DNA from: Flaccisagitta enflata
Lineage: Eukaryota > Chaetognatha > Sagittoidea > Aphragmophora
Assembly (NCBI GenBank): GCA_965153355.1
Contig: OZ231126.1
Coordinates: 55,304,001-55,368,000 of the forward strand
Reading direction: 5' to 3'
DNA: 64,000 nt
The notes beneath the pieces are model-generated. The model had not been told where the DNA came from and did not search any database. It was given only the letters and a program-made list of their open reading frames with translations. Positions 21,824-32,227 of this stretch are shown here, one piece after another (the first letter of the stretch is position 1; each line of letters begins with the position of its first letter). A program made the position numbers and the translations under genes.

Positions 21824-22651
21824 AGTCGCGTGCACGCACCGTCCGTTCAAACTACCGCCAGGTGGTTTTTGGTATTACTCTGAATTTTCCGCTTGTTTTT
21901 ACTCAGGATGGACTTCCTGAACAAAGATCTAGCTTCAAACAAAACTTTCTTGTGGCGCCTTTTGAAAAAAATCCAAAATTGATTTTTCATCCTGTATAGC
22001 ACCCAGATTTTATAGGGTTGAACCTTTTTAGATAGCATATTTGAATTCCTGATGAAATTTCCTTTCGTTTGATAGGTCGCACTATATGTTTTTCAAAAGA
22101 GATCAAATTTTCAATTTTTCAGCCACTGTTACTTTTTGTAACGGTGGCTTGAAAATCAAAAATTTTATTTCTTTCTGAAAATATATAGTGCGACCTATCA
22201 AATGAAAGGAAATTTCATCAGGAATTCAGATCTGCTATCTAAAAAGATCTTCTAACAGCCCTAAAATTTCTGACTTCTAAATAAGAGAAAAAATCAATTT
22301 TGGATTTTTTTCAAAAGGTGCCACAAGAAAGATTTTTTGAAGCTGGATTCTTGTTCAGGAGGTCCATATTGAATATAAACAAGCAAAAAATCTAGAGTAA
22401 TACTGAAAACCACCTGGCGGTAGTTTGAACCGATGGTGCACGCGACTCTATACCCCGCTTTGTCCGTCCGTCGGTTGGTCGGTTGGTCGGTCGGTCGGTC
22501 GGTCCCCATTTTACTTTTTTTATTTGTTTTACTTTTTTTACCTCACCACTCCTGCCCAAATGGTCTAGTGACCTCAAATACGGCCCCTGCCCACCCGCAC
22601 GGCCCCTGCCCACCCACACGCGACTTCGGCAGCCGTGTATCCGGCCTTGTT
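21824..22651 (+). mobile_element. Family-1 element, subfamily I, with empty site in the opposite arm
   Basis: AGTCGCGTGCACGC, interrupted by a foldback, then GCACGCGACTCTATACCCCG, GGTC minisatellite, CTGCCCAAATGGTCTAGTGA, GCACGCGACT, GCCGTGTATCCGGC, CTTGTT. In the right arm the same locus reads (complemented) GATTTTTGAACTG with no insert, against GATTTTT-element-GAACTG here. Insertion was thus into a run of five T without duplication, matching the 3,045 copy. Confidence 0.9.
21838..22437. mobile_element. Foldback element nested in the family-1 5' hairpin
   Basis: Inverted ends GTTCAAACTACCGCCAGGTG, arms of about 290 bp meeting near TTACTTTTTGTAACGG (22,130). GCACGC is repeated on either side of the insert, consistent with a 6-bp target duplication. 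The inner core GATAGGTCGCACTATAT is shared with the 14.5-kb foldback. Confidence 0.8.
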
Positions 22652-24280
22652 GAACTGTAATCTGATTGTGTTATTTACTAATACTAGGCAAAATTCGCTT
22701 CTACTTAGATAAAGTCTAGTGGGGTAGATATTGGTTAATTGTAAGCTTGCTCAGGATAAGAAATATTCAGCTACCTGTAAGAATATTTTTGCAATTTGGG
22801 AGACTAAAAACGCTTCCATCCTCACAAAAATTTTACTGGAGATTACTCATTTGTACAAAAGTTACCAGTTAAAACGTTATGATGTTCGGTAAAAAACTAT
22901 GGCCATAGCATTACTTTATATTTCAGGTTTCATCTTCGTTAACTTCATTCTTAAACCCATAAAAAAAAGTTTTGGAAGATTTGCAGTTTCTGCTAAAATA
23001 ATCTGAGTTCCGTTGTAAAATTTTTACCACAGCCTGCTAACAATGTGGTCTACTTCCACTTCAAATTTCATCAAAATAGGACTAGATTCAGTGCGGTTTT
23101 TTTTTATTTGTTTATTCATTTTTTGAAAATTCTTATGTGTGTATGTTGAATTTCTGATCATTGGACAAGCACTTTTAAAAAATCTATATTTCCTAAACTG
23201 TTTAGGGCAGGACATCGATTAATTCAGTGATGCTTTATGATACCAAAAAGTAACTCCACTAAAAATTTCAGCACACTGGGTGAATTTTCAAAGGATTTAT
23301 GAGCAAAAGAAGTAACTGTTTGCTTTTTTTTTTGCCATAGTTATTTTCCATTTATATTTACCAGACTATTTGACGCAGAGCCAGATCGGACAAGCAATTT
23401 CCAGTCACACCTTTCTCAGGGCTGTTGCGATTTTTTCACGTATGTGATCATATCATGAGTGTGGTCATATATCATATCAATGCTATCTCATACCTCGATA
23501 GTCAAAAATGAGTAGCAGGCTCAAGTAATGTCGTTTTATGGGTGAAAATCGCTGAGAAAATGGCCCTAAACAAAGGAAATTGAGTTCCCTGGCCTGTTTC
23601 ATCAATGAAGCTGTTGAAACAATCTGACAAAACCAACGCTTCCGGTATGAAAACAATGGGACTTATAGCTAATCCTGGGTTTATTTTCAATACAAAAAAA
23701 ATCTGGCGGCTTCCGGGGTGAAAGTATGCTCATAAAATAATCCTGAAGTGAAGATGTCATGGTGACCTTCAGAAATTGATTATTAGTACAATTTTTGTAA
23801 TATTACTTAGAATAGCTATCAAAAAAGCAACGAGTGGGGATTTTTTAGTAGAATTAGTATAAATATGTGTCATAGAGCATTGTTGCTCAGATTTGACCAA
23901 TGACGAGGTTTTTTTATATGCTAAATCGATTTTCAGAGTGAGGTTCTCACTCTTTATCAAGATTTCGAAAATATTATTTTTGTTTTTGAGAATTAAGAAT
24001 AACAAAAATAAAGAAAAAACTAACTTTTCTGAGAACATGCCGGCCTCGGTATGATAAATAGCTAGCCCGGTATGTTTTTGATTTTTTGATTTTTTCATTC
24101 TTTATGCAAATTTTTAATTCTCAATGAATTAATGGTGTCATCTTTTTTCTTTTTTTTCTTCGGATTTTCCTTGAAATCAGCGAAGATTGCCAGACGAAAG
24201 ACAAACACATCGGATTCTACCTTAGTCGTACGGGAGCGAGTAGGGGCATTATCAGGGCTGGACATGGGTCATTTTCAAAA

Positions 24281-24741
24281 AACCCGCTGTGTCGGTCTGT
24301 CTGTCCGTTGGTCGGTCCCCGTTTGCGTTTTTGGCGATTATTGGAGGTTTCGAGTAACCGCTCCTGCCCAAATGCTTTAGTTAGTCTCTTATCTCTAACC
24401 CTGCCCACCCGCACATGCCCACCCGCACGCTCCATCGAGTTCTCTCCTGCTTCTCATGCCTTCTTGTGTTGATTGATCGATCCAATCATTCATTCATTCA
24501 TTCATTTGGCCAGTCTTTCAGTTATTCATTCATTCATTCATTCATTCATTCATTCATTTATTCATTCATACATTCATTCATTCATTCATACATTCATCCA
24601 TATCTGCATATGTGTTGTCTATAATTCTGTGTTAGTGCTCTGTTGACACATTTCTTTAGGGGGTTGGTAAAATAAATGAATTCTGCTTATTTCTGCCTCT
24701 GCTAGAACATGCTACTGCCCCTGCCCAATGTCCTTTTTTTT
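24281..24741. other. Spacer of the large inverted repeat
   Basis: Contains a 5'-truncated family-1 piece (GTCGGTCTGTCTGTCCG, CTGCCCACCCGCACATGCC; 24,285-24,435) and a (CATT)n run (24,484-24,600). No gene. Confidence 0.75.
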
Positions 24742-26408
24742 TTAAAATGACCCATGTCCAGCCCTGAAAATGCCCCTACTCGCTCCCGTACGACTAAGGT
24801 AGAATCTGATGTGTTTGTCTTTCGTCTGGCAATCTTCGCTGATTTCAAGGAAAATCCGAAGAAAAAAAGAAGAAAAAAGATGACACCATTAATTCATTGA
24901 GAATTAAGAATTTGCATAAAGAATGAAAAAATCAAAAAATCTTTACTTTTGTTATTCTTAATTCTCAAAGACAAAAATAATATTTTTGAAATCTTGATAA
25001 AGAGTGAGAACCTCACTCTGAAAATCGATTTAGCATATAAAAAAAACTCCTCATTGGTCAAATCTGAGCAACAATGCTCTATGACACATATTTATACTAA
25101 TTCTACTAAAAAATCCCCACTCGTTGCTTTTTTGATAGCTATTTGAAGTAATATTACAAAAATTGTACTAATAATCAATTTCTGAAGGTCACCATGACAT
25201 CTTCACTTCAGGATTATTTCATGAGCATACTTTCACCCCGGAAGCCGCCAGATTTTTTTTGTATTGAAAATAAACCCAGGATTAGCTATAAGTCCCATTG
25301 TTTTCAAACCGGAAGCGTTGGTTTTGTCAGATTGTTTCAACAGCTTCATTGATGAAACATGCCAGGGAACTCAATTTCCTTCGTTTAGGGCCATTTTCTC
25401 AGCGATTTTCACCCATAAAACGACATTACTTGAGCCTGTTACTCATTTTTGACTATCGAGGTATGAGATAGCATTGATATGATATATGACCACACTCATG
25501 ATATGATCACATACGTGAAAAAAATCGCAACAGCCCTGAGAAAGGTGTGACTGGAAATTGCTCGTCCAATCTGGCTCTGCGTCAAATAGTCTGGTAAATA
25601 TAAATGGAAAATAACTATGGCAAAAAAAAAAAGCAAACAGTTACTTCTTTTGCTCATAAATCCTTTGAAAATTCACCCAGTGTGCTGAAATTTTTTGTGG
25701 AGTTACTTTTTGGTATCATAAAGCATCACTGAATTAATCAATGCCCTGCCCTAAATAGTTTAGGAAATATAGATTTTTAAAAAGTGCTTGTTCAATTATC
25801 AGAAATTCAACATACACACATAAGAATTTTCAAAAAATGAATAAACAAATAAAAAAAAACCGCACTGAATCTAGTCCTATTTTGATGAAATTTGAAGTGG
25901 AAGTAGACCACATTGTTAGCAGGCTGTGGTAAAAATTTTACAACGGAACTCCGATTATTTTAGCAGAAACTGCAAATTTTCCAAAACTTTTTTTTATGGG
26001 TTTAAGAATGAAGTTAACGAAGATGAAACCTGAAATATAAAGTAATGCTATGGCCATAGTTTTTTACCGAACATCATAACGTTTTAACTGGTAACTTTTG
26101 TACAAATGAGTAATCTCCAGAAAAATTTTTGTGAGGATGGAAGCGTTTTTAGTCTCCCAAATTGCAAAAATATTCTTACAGGTAGCTGAATATTTCTTAT
26201 CCTGAGCAAGCTTACAATTAACCAATATCTACCCCACTAGACTTCATCTAAGTAGAAGCGAATTTTGCCTAGTATTAGTAAATAACACAATCAGATTACA
26301 GTTCAAAAATCATAACAAAACTCCCAAAACTTTTTGCACAATACTACTTTTACTAAAAATGGAATTATTTTGATTTACGACAAATGTCATCTCTGGCAGT
26401 CAAAAAAA
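24742..26408. repeat. Large inverted repeat, right arm
   Basis: Reverse complement of 21,401-24,280 without the two insertions of that arm. It therefore preserves the pre-insertion sequence at both loci. Confidence 0.9.
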
Positions 26409-26680
26409 GAAGTGACTTCAGTAAAAATGTGATAACGGCTGAAGTATTCAACGGATTTTGATGAAATTTTAACCAGACATAGTCCAAATCATGGTTATCA
26501 TTCCCTGTAAATTTTATGCAAATTGGTCAACACCTCCTTATGTTTTTGCTCTCTCAAAATTCGTTCGCTTTTTTATTTTGCCATAGTTATAAAATGGAAA
26601 TGCAAAAAAAAAAATATAGAATATAGAATATAAATTATAAGATATAAAATGGAAAATATAAATAGTCTGGTCCTAACAAA

Positions 26681-26682
<2 letters not shown>

Positions 26683-26755
<73 letters not shown>
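26683..26755. repeat. (CT)n microsatellite
   Basis: Pure CT run. The flanking 26,420-26,680 and 26,760-27,900 show no recognisable gene. Confidence 0.95.
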
Positions 26756-26762
<7 letters not shown>

Positions 26763-27931
26763 CCATTCCAAGAATCATGAACGATCAGTGTTAGTGCTGA
26801 GGTCATGGGGCATTATTTGGAGAGCTCAAGTAAGATGTCGCTCCATCGCTCTCTTAAAGGCAATGTCGCACAAATCGTGTAACACAAAATGTCCACTAGA
26901 ATGTCACACAGATTGTCACACAACTTGCTTCGAGTTCTGGGTGACTTGCTATTTAACATTGAAATGAATGGATGTCGCACGTGCGACCTTAAGGTTGTCC
27001 GAGTTTGGCTGTGGAATCAATGTCCCAACCATCCCTGATGATGACCATTTGATCAAAAGACCTTTTGCATATTGACACACCCGACTACTCCAAGTTAATC
27101 AGAATTATCATTTCGTACAAAGGAATTATTCTGATGCGCCCTACTTAACGCGTAATTCATCCCAGTGTCTGAGAGCGTTTAGCGTCTAGTTTCTTAGCAA
27201 GCTCCTGATGCGTGATCGCGAGAACTGACTCCACTGCGTAGCTGCGCTAAGGATTTGGAACGCACACCCGCTTAGAACGAATTGTTGAGATGAGCGGTCA
27301 AGTTGTCTGCGAAATCAGTCTATTCGTGGAATCCTGACGGACAGAGAAAAGGAAAAAGGTTAGGACAAACTCTGTACATCAATGAAAGATACTTCTGTAA
27401 GGCGCCAAAATGATAAAAAGGTCAAGGACTTACACGGATGTTGTCGAACGGTTTCCAATCTAGGCGCAGGGCAGGGAAGTCGGGGAAAAACATCAAAATC
27501 GAGTCTTTAACTGAGATCGTGAAATCGAATGTCAGTAAGAAAGTCAGGGAAGCTACTTTTACTTAACCTGGAAATAACAACAAAAATGAATCAAAGCATC
27601 ACGAGATTTGAAATTATTTGGCAGCAATGAAACAATGATAAACGGAATCGTCACGTCGTGGGAATTCGATAGAGGGGTCGAAGTCTTTTCTCCTCTAAGC
27701 GGTTAAGGAGATATAGTTCATCAATCCTCAACCGGAAGTCAGCGCTTCCGGCGCGCGCGCGCGTTCCTCCCCTTCCTCCGTCGATCGAAGATCTCTCTCC
27801 TTCTCCTCGATTTCCTCCACTCTGCAGTCGAGCAGACGCCATCTTGGATTTTCAGCAGCGAGAGAGCCTCTCCTCTTCTTCGGGATCCGCGGAGTCGACT
27901 GCATCCGATCGAGCGCTTCTTGACCTGGATA

Positions 27932-27959
27932 TGGTGGGGAATGTGCAGAATGTCACAGT
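27932..27959 (-). other. 3' LTR start with polypurine tract just upstream
   Basis: On the minus strand a purine tract AAATGGGGGGAC (27,970-27,958) is followed by TGTGACATTCTGCACATT. This 28-bp segment is repeated at 41,561-41,588. TG start and preceding G-run fit the U3 border of an LTR. The LTR's far end within 27.0-27.9 kb could not be fixed, because the 5' copy is too short to compare. Confidence 0.55.
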
Positions 27960-28359
27960 CCCCCCATTTGAAATATTTGCCAAAAAAATTTCAAATCTCG
28001 TATCTAACTAGTTTCTTGTCAGGGAATACCGTTCATTTTAAAATTTACAAGCTATGACAACATCCGGGGCTCATCTCAAAACAAAAATTTTTAAATATTA
28101 CAAAGACACTATTATAAATATCGTGGATCTCGCGCGGATAAGACGATTCAGAAAATGGGTTCTAGGAGCAGAAACACCTACCACCGTCGATCGTCCGGGC
28201 TATCGCTACGGTCTGGTTATGAATTGCTCCTCTTGCTCCATTCTGCATCCAGTCTTCATGCTAAACAAAAAAAGAAAGTAACGATACTAGATCCACGGGA
28301 ATGATGGACTGAAATAAATAATTAGGCTATACGCTAAGTGGCCTATACTAGTGTATATA

Positions 28360-28535
28360 CAGTGGGACCCCGCAATAACAGCCCCGCCTTTAAAGGTTCC
28401 CCATCAATAAAGGTTAACATTTTAAGGTCCCAAATGATAGTACTTAATGTTATTTTACCTCTCTTTAAAGGTAAACCTGAGATAAAGGTGAAAAATCTTT
28501 GGTCCCAATGGGACCGATGAGGCGGGGTCCTACTG
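28360..28535. mobile_element. pogo/Tigger-like MITE with TA target
   Basis: Inverted ends CAGTGGGACCCCGC and CAGTAGGACCCCGC flanked by TA on both sides. It is 176 bp with internal TAAAGGT motifs. It lies between the last extra frame and the 3' LTR start of the retroelement, so it inserted into that element. Confidence 0.75.
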
Positions 28536-28977
28536 TACTATACTATACTACGTACCAACGCCTCGTTAGGATTGTCCATCACTCCAGCACGTACGTCTCT
28601 GAAATGTAAGCGGGAGGGGGGGTTCCCCCACACCCGGGATGGGTATGGAGAAACGGATTCGGAGAGTTAGAACTGATTCTCATTTCTCAAATCATACGCT
28701 TAATATTCTAATTTGGTACAATTGATTCATGAGCAATTCAAGACCCCCCCTACCCCTCGACACTTACGCGGGAGAGTCGCAGGGGGGTCCCTGGTGGGAC
28801 CCCCTCCCCCGACCGCCCTCTAGAGAAGCGAGGACGGCCGGCCTGTCCGTCACCGGAAGCATCTCGAGTCGCCATTGGATGATCAACCGCTAGTCTTCCG
28901 CGACGACGTGAAACGTCGGTATGATACGCGCGATTGAAGTGGGAAGACGATGGCCGGGATCATGGCGACGAGACCCT

Positions 28978-29436
28978 CTACTTCCGGCCTTTACCCCTGC
29001 CGCCCTTTCCTCCACGATAGGATGGCGCGTCGTCTTTCCTACTGTGGCGTGGAGGGGGGTTTCTGCCGGAAGGTGGCGCGTGGTTGCTCGACGACGCGGA
29101 GTGGCGTTGAGTGCCGGAAGTCGATGGCATCTGTCCGTCGGGCTGAGAGAACTCAGCGCGGACGCGGTCGGCTTCCTTCTTCGCGTCGGACAGCAGCTGG
29201 GCCATCTGAGCAACCTTTGCGTCGTGCTCACCGACAACCTTCATCCTGAAGTTGTATTGTTCGATGAGCTTCCTCGCCGATCTGGCTCTATCCACGGCGT
29301 GATCGGCAGCGTAGATCGCGCGATCCATCGGAGATGAGTTGGGATAGAAGGCCGCCGGAAGAATGTCTACAACCTTTTGAATATCCTTGACCGGGATGAC
29401 TTGGCAGCTTGATGGCGACGGCCGACATCGTCTCGG
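28978..29436 (-). CDS. Retroelement extra frame X3 (unknown)
   Basis: The frame is open from a TGA at 29,439-29,437 to the stop at 28,978, with the first ATG at 29,328 (116 residues). The ATG-less upstream part reads VIPVKDIQKVVDILPAAFYP and looks coding, so the present ATG is probably not the original start. A predicted helical, charged segment (residues 1-60) precedes a Ser/Pro-rich stretch and a basic Gly-Lys-Arg tail (RGGKGGRGKGRK), which suggests nucleic-acid binding. No membrane segment, so not an envelope protein. X2 and X3 may be pieces of one gene separated by frameshifts in 29,437-29,597. I recognise no family. Confidence 0.5.
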   Translation of the reverse strand, partial: PRRCRPSPSSCQVIPVKDIQKVVDILPAAFYPNSSPMDRAIYAADHAVDRARSARKLIEQYNFRMKVVGEHDAKVAQMAQLLSDAKKEADRVRAEFSQPDGQMPSTSGTQRHSASSSNHAPPSGRNPPPRHSRKDDAPSYRGGKGGRGKGRK

Positions 29437-29596
29437 TCACCAAGGTCTTCGGCGATCGGGGAGGGCGATGTGAAGGAGAAGAAGATGCAGTCGACGTTGG
29501 CGACCTGTTGGACGTCGACGCATCCCCAGACTTCCTTGCAGACGACGATTTCTCTTCTTTTTATTGGCGTTTTGCTCCTCTCGTCGCTGTTGGTCG

Positions 29597-30622
29597 TCAT
29601 TGACGGGAGGAGGAGGAGGTGGAGGCAGATTTGCGGCTGCCCCTGCGAGCACACCCCCTTGATTGTTCGTTGTCGTCGCCGTTTGAGTTGGAACCACGGA
29701 TTGGTGAAATGTCACGTGACCGCTGGCGTTGAGGAGGAGGAGGCCGGGGAGCGGGACCATGTGGTAATCTCGCGGGACCATCCATTACCGTCGATGACAA
29801 CGATGCGGATGCATCCGGCGGTCCACCCCTGCTCACCCGACGTCTCTTCTCACTCACTTCGATTTGTAGATTGTTGGCGCCAGCTTTGGCTCGTCGATCG
29901 TCTCTCGGATGATGTTGTGGAGGATCCTGCGTCGCGGGCGTCTGACGCTGATCGCTGCCACTTCCGGTCGAACGAATAGCCTCCGCGATCCGACGAGCGG
30001 CTCCTTCACGTCGTCTTTTTCTCTGATTTGAGGCTTTTCCGCGGGAAATGTCTCTCAAAGTCCCATTTCCCACGTCCGCCGTTGCTCCAATAGATCTGAT
30101 GTTGATGATCTTGCACAATTGGAGCGTCTCGCGTGTTTCAACCGTCGCAATCTCTCCGTCCTCTTCGACTAATTCGTCTCTGATTATTTGCGTCGGAACA
30201 TATGCTCTTCGCTCGGCTTGTGGATGAAGAGCATCTCTCTCCGCACGTAAGCTACGCTGCTTGTCGTGGTACATCGCAGTGTGCTTCCGCTCGATGAGGG
30301 CGTCGACTTGGGCGTTGTAGATCTTCACCAATTCGACTGCTTGTTCCTGCGAGATGGAGGACAGGTCACTGATGTACGGCGGGATCACCAGCGTCGCGTC
30401 AGGTGATGCTTGAAACGGCGCCGGCGCGGTCGAGTCTGCGGCCGGCGTTACATGTAACGTCGGCGACTCCACGACCGCCTGCGACGTCTGCGGCGGCGGC
30501 GGCAGAATTGGGGGAGCAAGAGAAGGAGCAGTAAGTACCCCTTGGGGGCCTGTAGGGGCGGGTCGAGCAACCTCCCCGGGGGGAAGTCCCTCTCCCCTTC
30601 CGTCATGTTCATGAGTGTCCAT
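29597..30622 (-). CDS. Retroelement extra frame X2 (unknown)
   Basis: 341 codons. A Pro-rich N-terminus (residues 20-75) is followed by a better-ordered block around residues 80-180 with ISDLSSISQEQAVELVKIYN and a helical charged segment, then a basic nuclear-signal-like KRRRREGAARR region and an Arg/Ser/Pro-rich C-terminus with PRPPPPQRQR. GC-rich codon use matches gag and pol. No zinc knuckle, protease, RT or transmembrane segment is visible. Position after pol is where env or accessory genes sit in some LTR elements, but nothing here looks like env. Downstream of its stop, other frames remain coding-like, suggesting a frameshift near 29,650. Confidence 0.55.
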   Translation of the reverse strand: MDTHEHDGRGEGLPPGEVARPAPTGPQGVLTAPSLAPPILPPPPQTSQAVVESPTLHVTPAADSTAPAPFQASPDATLVIPPYISDLSSISQEQAVELVKIYNAQVDALIERKHTAMYHDKQRSLRAERDALHPQAERRAYVPTQIIRDELVEEDGEIATVETRETLQLCKIINIRSIGATADVGNGTLRDISRGKASNQRKRRREGAARRIAEAIRSTGSGSDQRQTPATQDPPQHHPRDDRRAKAGANNLQIEVSEKRRRVSRGGPPDASASLSSTVMDGPARLPHGPAPRPPPPQRQRSRDISPIRGSNSNGDDNEQSRGCARRGSRKSASTSSSSRQ

Positions 30623-30695
30623 ATCATCGCCCTCACTGTCATCCTGAGTCTCGTAGTCGCCATCGCAAGTCGCGTAAAATGTCGCCGTCCAAAGT

Positions 30696-31298
30696 CTAAG
30701 TTGTCAGGTCATTAAATCCTGTCGCTCCACTTCTCCTGCTCCGCGTGGCGGCGGGGCGTCCGTGGTGGAGTCCGACGTCGACTCCCATGAGCGCCTCCAC
30801 TCCCGAGACTGCCGTATCGAAGCTCGTTGGCAGCTTGCTTTTTCTGCCTTTCTTGCCGCCCGAGCGCATCGTCGGCTTGACGACGCGCTTCACCGGCGGC
30901 GCGCTTGTCGGCGAAGGCGTGGCATCGAACGCGTTGAGGGCCCGAGCAGGAATAGGGTCCGTAACGGTCCACGCGCCGGAAGACGAGTCGTGAAGAGATG
31001 GCTGACATCGACGCGTCATCAGCTCCTCCAACGACGGACTGTTGCTTCCGCGAAGCCTGCGTTGTTCTCTGAGGGACGCTGCCCTGGCCTCCTGCTCCTG
31101 TCTCCTCCTCTTCTTCTCCAGGTCTTTCTTCTCTTCCTCCACTTTCCTCTTCTCCTCTTCCACCCTCGCCCGCTCCTCTTCCATCCTCCTCGTCTCCTCC
31201 TCATGACTCCTCACCAACTCGTCCTGGGCTTGCGCCATTCGCTGCCTCCTCGCTTTGCGGATCTCGTCTGGCGTGCCATGGTTGTTCTGCTGCGACAT
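30696..31298 (-). CDS. Retroelement extra frame X1, coiled-coil protein (unknown)
   Basis: 200 codons starting MSQQNNHGTPDEIRKARRQR. Residues about 12-90 are an Arg/Lys/Glu heptad-like coiled coil (EEERARVEEEKRKVEEEKKD). Residues 90-200 are basic and Ser/Pro/Ala-rich, with GGKKGRKSK. The charged helix recalls the gag coiled coil in composition but is not an obvious copy. A 45-bp piece of this frame (31,207-31,251) also appears at 39,805-39,849 at the gag duplication junction, which ties X1 to the same element. It is separated from the pol tail by about 540 bp without clear coding. Confidence 0.55.
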   Translation of the reverse strand: MSQQNNHGTPDEIRKARRQRMAQAQDELVRSHEEETRRMEEERARVEEEKRKVEEEKKDLEKKRRRQEQEARAASLREQRRLRGSNSPSLEELMTRRCQPSLHDSSSGAWTVTDPIPARALNAFDATPSPTSAPPVKRVVKPTMRSGGKKGRKSKLPTSFDTAVSGVEALMGVDVGLHHGRPAATRSRRSGATGFNDLTT

Positions 31299-31841
31299 GA
31301 TGGATCTCTCTGCAACAGTTATGCGACGATACCGACAAGGGGAAGCTTTTAGCGTAAGATAGTGTAAACGCCTGTTTTTGGAGAAAATTCAGATTTCGAG
31401 GTGTAATCAAACGGAAAGAGGAAGACATATTCATCAACATTGAGGAAGATTAAATGGAAAACGCAGACAAAGAAATAAAGACTCTTCGATCAGCGCCTCA
31501 AATGACCTCCACACTCAACAGTCAATGATATGGATAAAACGGAAAAGAAAATGACGAACGAATGCCTCTATATGGTCAATACAAGATTGAAATGGCATGG
31601 CAAAATTGGATTGTCAGTCAATCATGCGGACATTCTCAACTGACTGGGGCACCATGTACCTCTCTCTCTCCTGTAATTACACACAAAGACATATCAGACA
31701 GACCGACTGAGAAAAAGTAAACAAGACCAAAATATTCATGAGAGAAAGAACCCTCATTTTCATGTATAGTCCTTACAAATAGAAGCACTTATGCTTCTTT
31801 CTGGTCTACTTCCTCTCTCTCTCTTCACACTTATCCGTTTT

Positions 31842-32213
31842 TTAATCTGAATCCAGCTCCAATCGGACGATCTTCGACCGATCCTTGAGAACAATCTTGC
31901 CGTCGGGGCGTAGGATCTGTGCTTTCCGGACATGACCACCAGATCCTTCCACTTCGACGACGCGTCCCAAAGACCACTGATGCCGATGAAGCGTCTCGTC
32001 AACGATGATGACCAATGCATCTTTTTTAATGTTCACTTCCGACTTTGTCCATTTACTCCTTGCGTGCAGCAACTGAAGGTATTCAGCGCGCCATACTTTC
32101 CAGAAGGCGTCGACGCGGGCCTGTGCGTTCCATCCGGCATCTCGCCCACGGCGTCGTTTCCGGTCTCTGGAGGGAGAATAGCTGCCGACGAGTGTGAGAA
32201 CGTAGACGGATGA
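31842..32213 (-). pseudogene. pol C-terminal region (DUF5641-like), out of frame
   Basis: The frame ending at 31,842 contains FWKVWRAEYLQLLHARSKW, then KKDALVIIVDE and HQWSLGRVVEV, the hallmark of the C-terminal domain after the integrase in BEL/Pao pol. It is not in frame with the main pol frame, which stops at 32,228. The shift lies around 32,250, and further small changes follow between about 32,100 and 32,225, since similarity moves among frames there. This marks decay of the 3' part of pol. Confidence 0.75.
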
Positions 32214-32227
32214 AGATGTTCACGGCC

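Larger units (their letters stand above)
21401..24280. repeat. Large inverted repeat, left arm
   Basis: Reverse-complementary to 24,742-26,408 over its whole length, apart from two insertions (21,433-21,741 and 21,824-22,651). Point differences are scattered but alignment is obvious by eye (for example CTGGACATGGGTCATTTT at the inner edge, TTTTTTTGACTGCCAGAGAT at the outer). No gene is seen in either arm; the frame spanning 23,769-24,098 has a mirror-image counterpart in the right arm and no recognisable domain. Confidence 0.9.

Noticed and set aside
23769-24098. 109-codon frame in the inverted-repeat left arm
   Set aside because: Lys/Ile/Asn-rich, no domain or splice context; its right-arm counterpart at about 24,949 is truncated.
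27651-27842. Minus-strand frame beginning MASARLQSGGNRGEG in the putative 3' LTR
   Set aside because: Short, lies in what should be LTR sequence, and has no recognisable domain. It could be a leader peptide in a full element but there is no support.
28978-31298. Envelope gene after pol
   Set aside because: No signal peptide, cleavage site, fusion peptide or membrane anchor is visible in any of the three frames.
28890-31352. Plus-strand frames over the post-pol region
   Set aside because: The minus-strand frames share codon bias and orientation with gag and pol; the plus-strand ones are complementary shadows.
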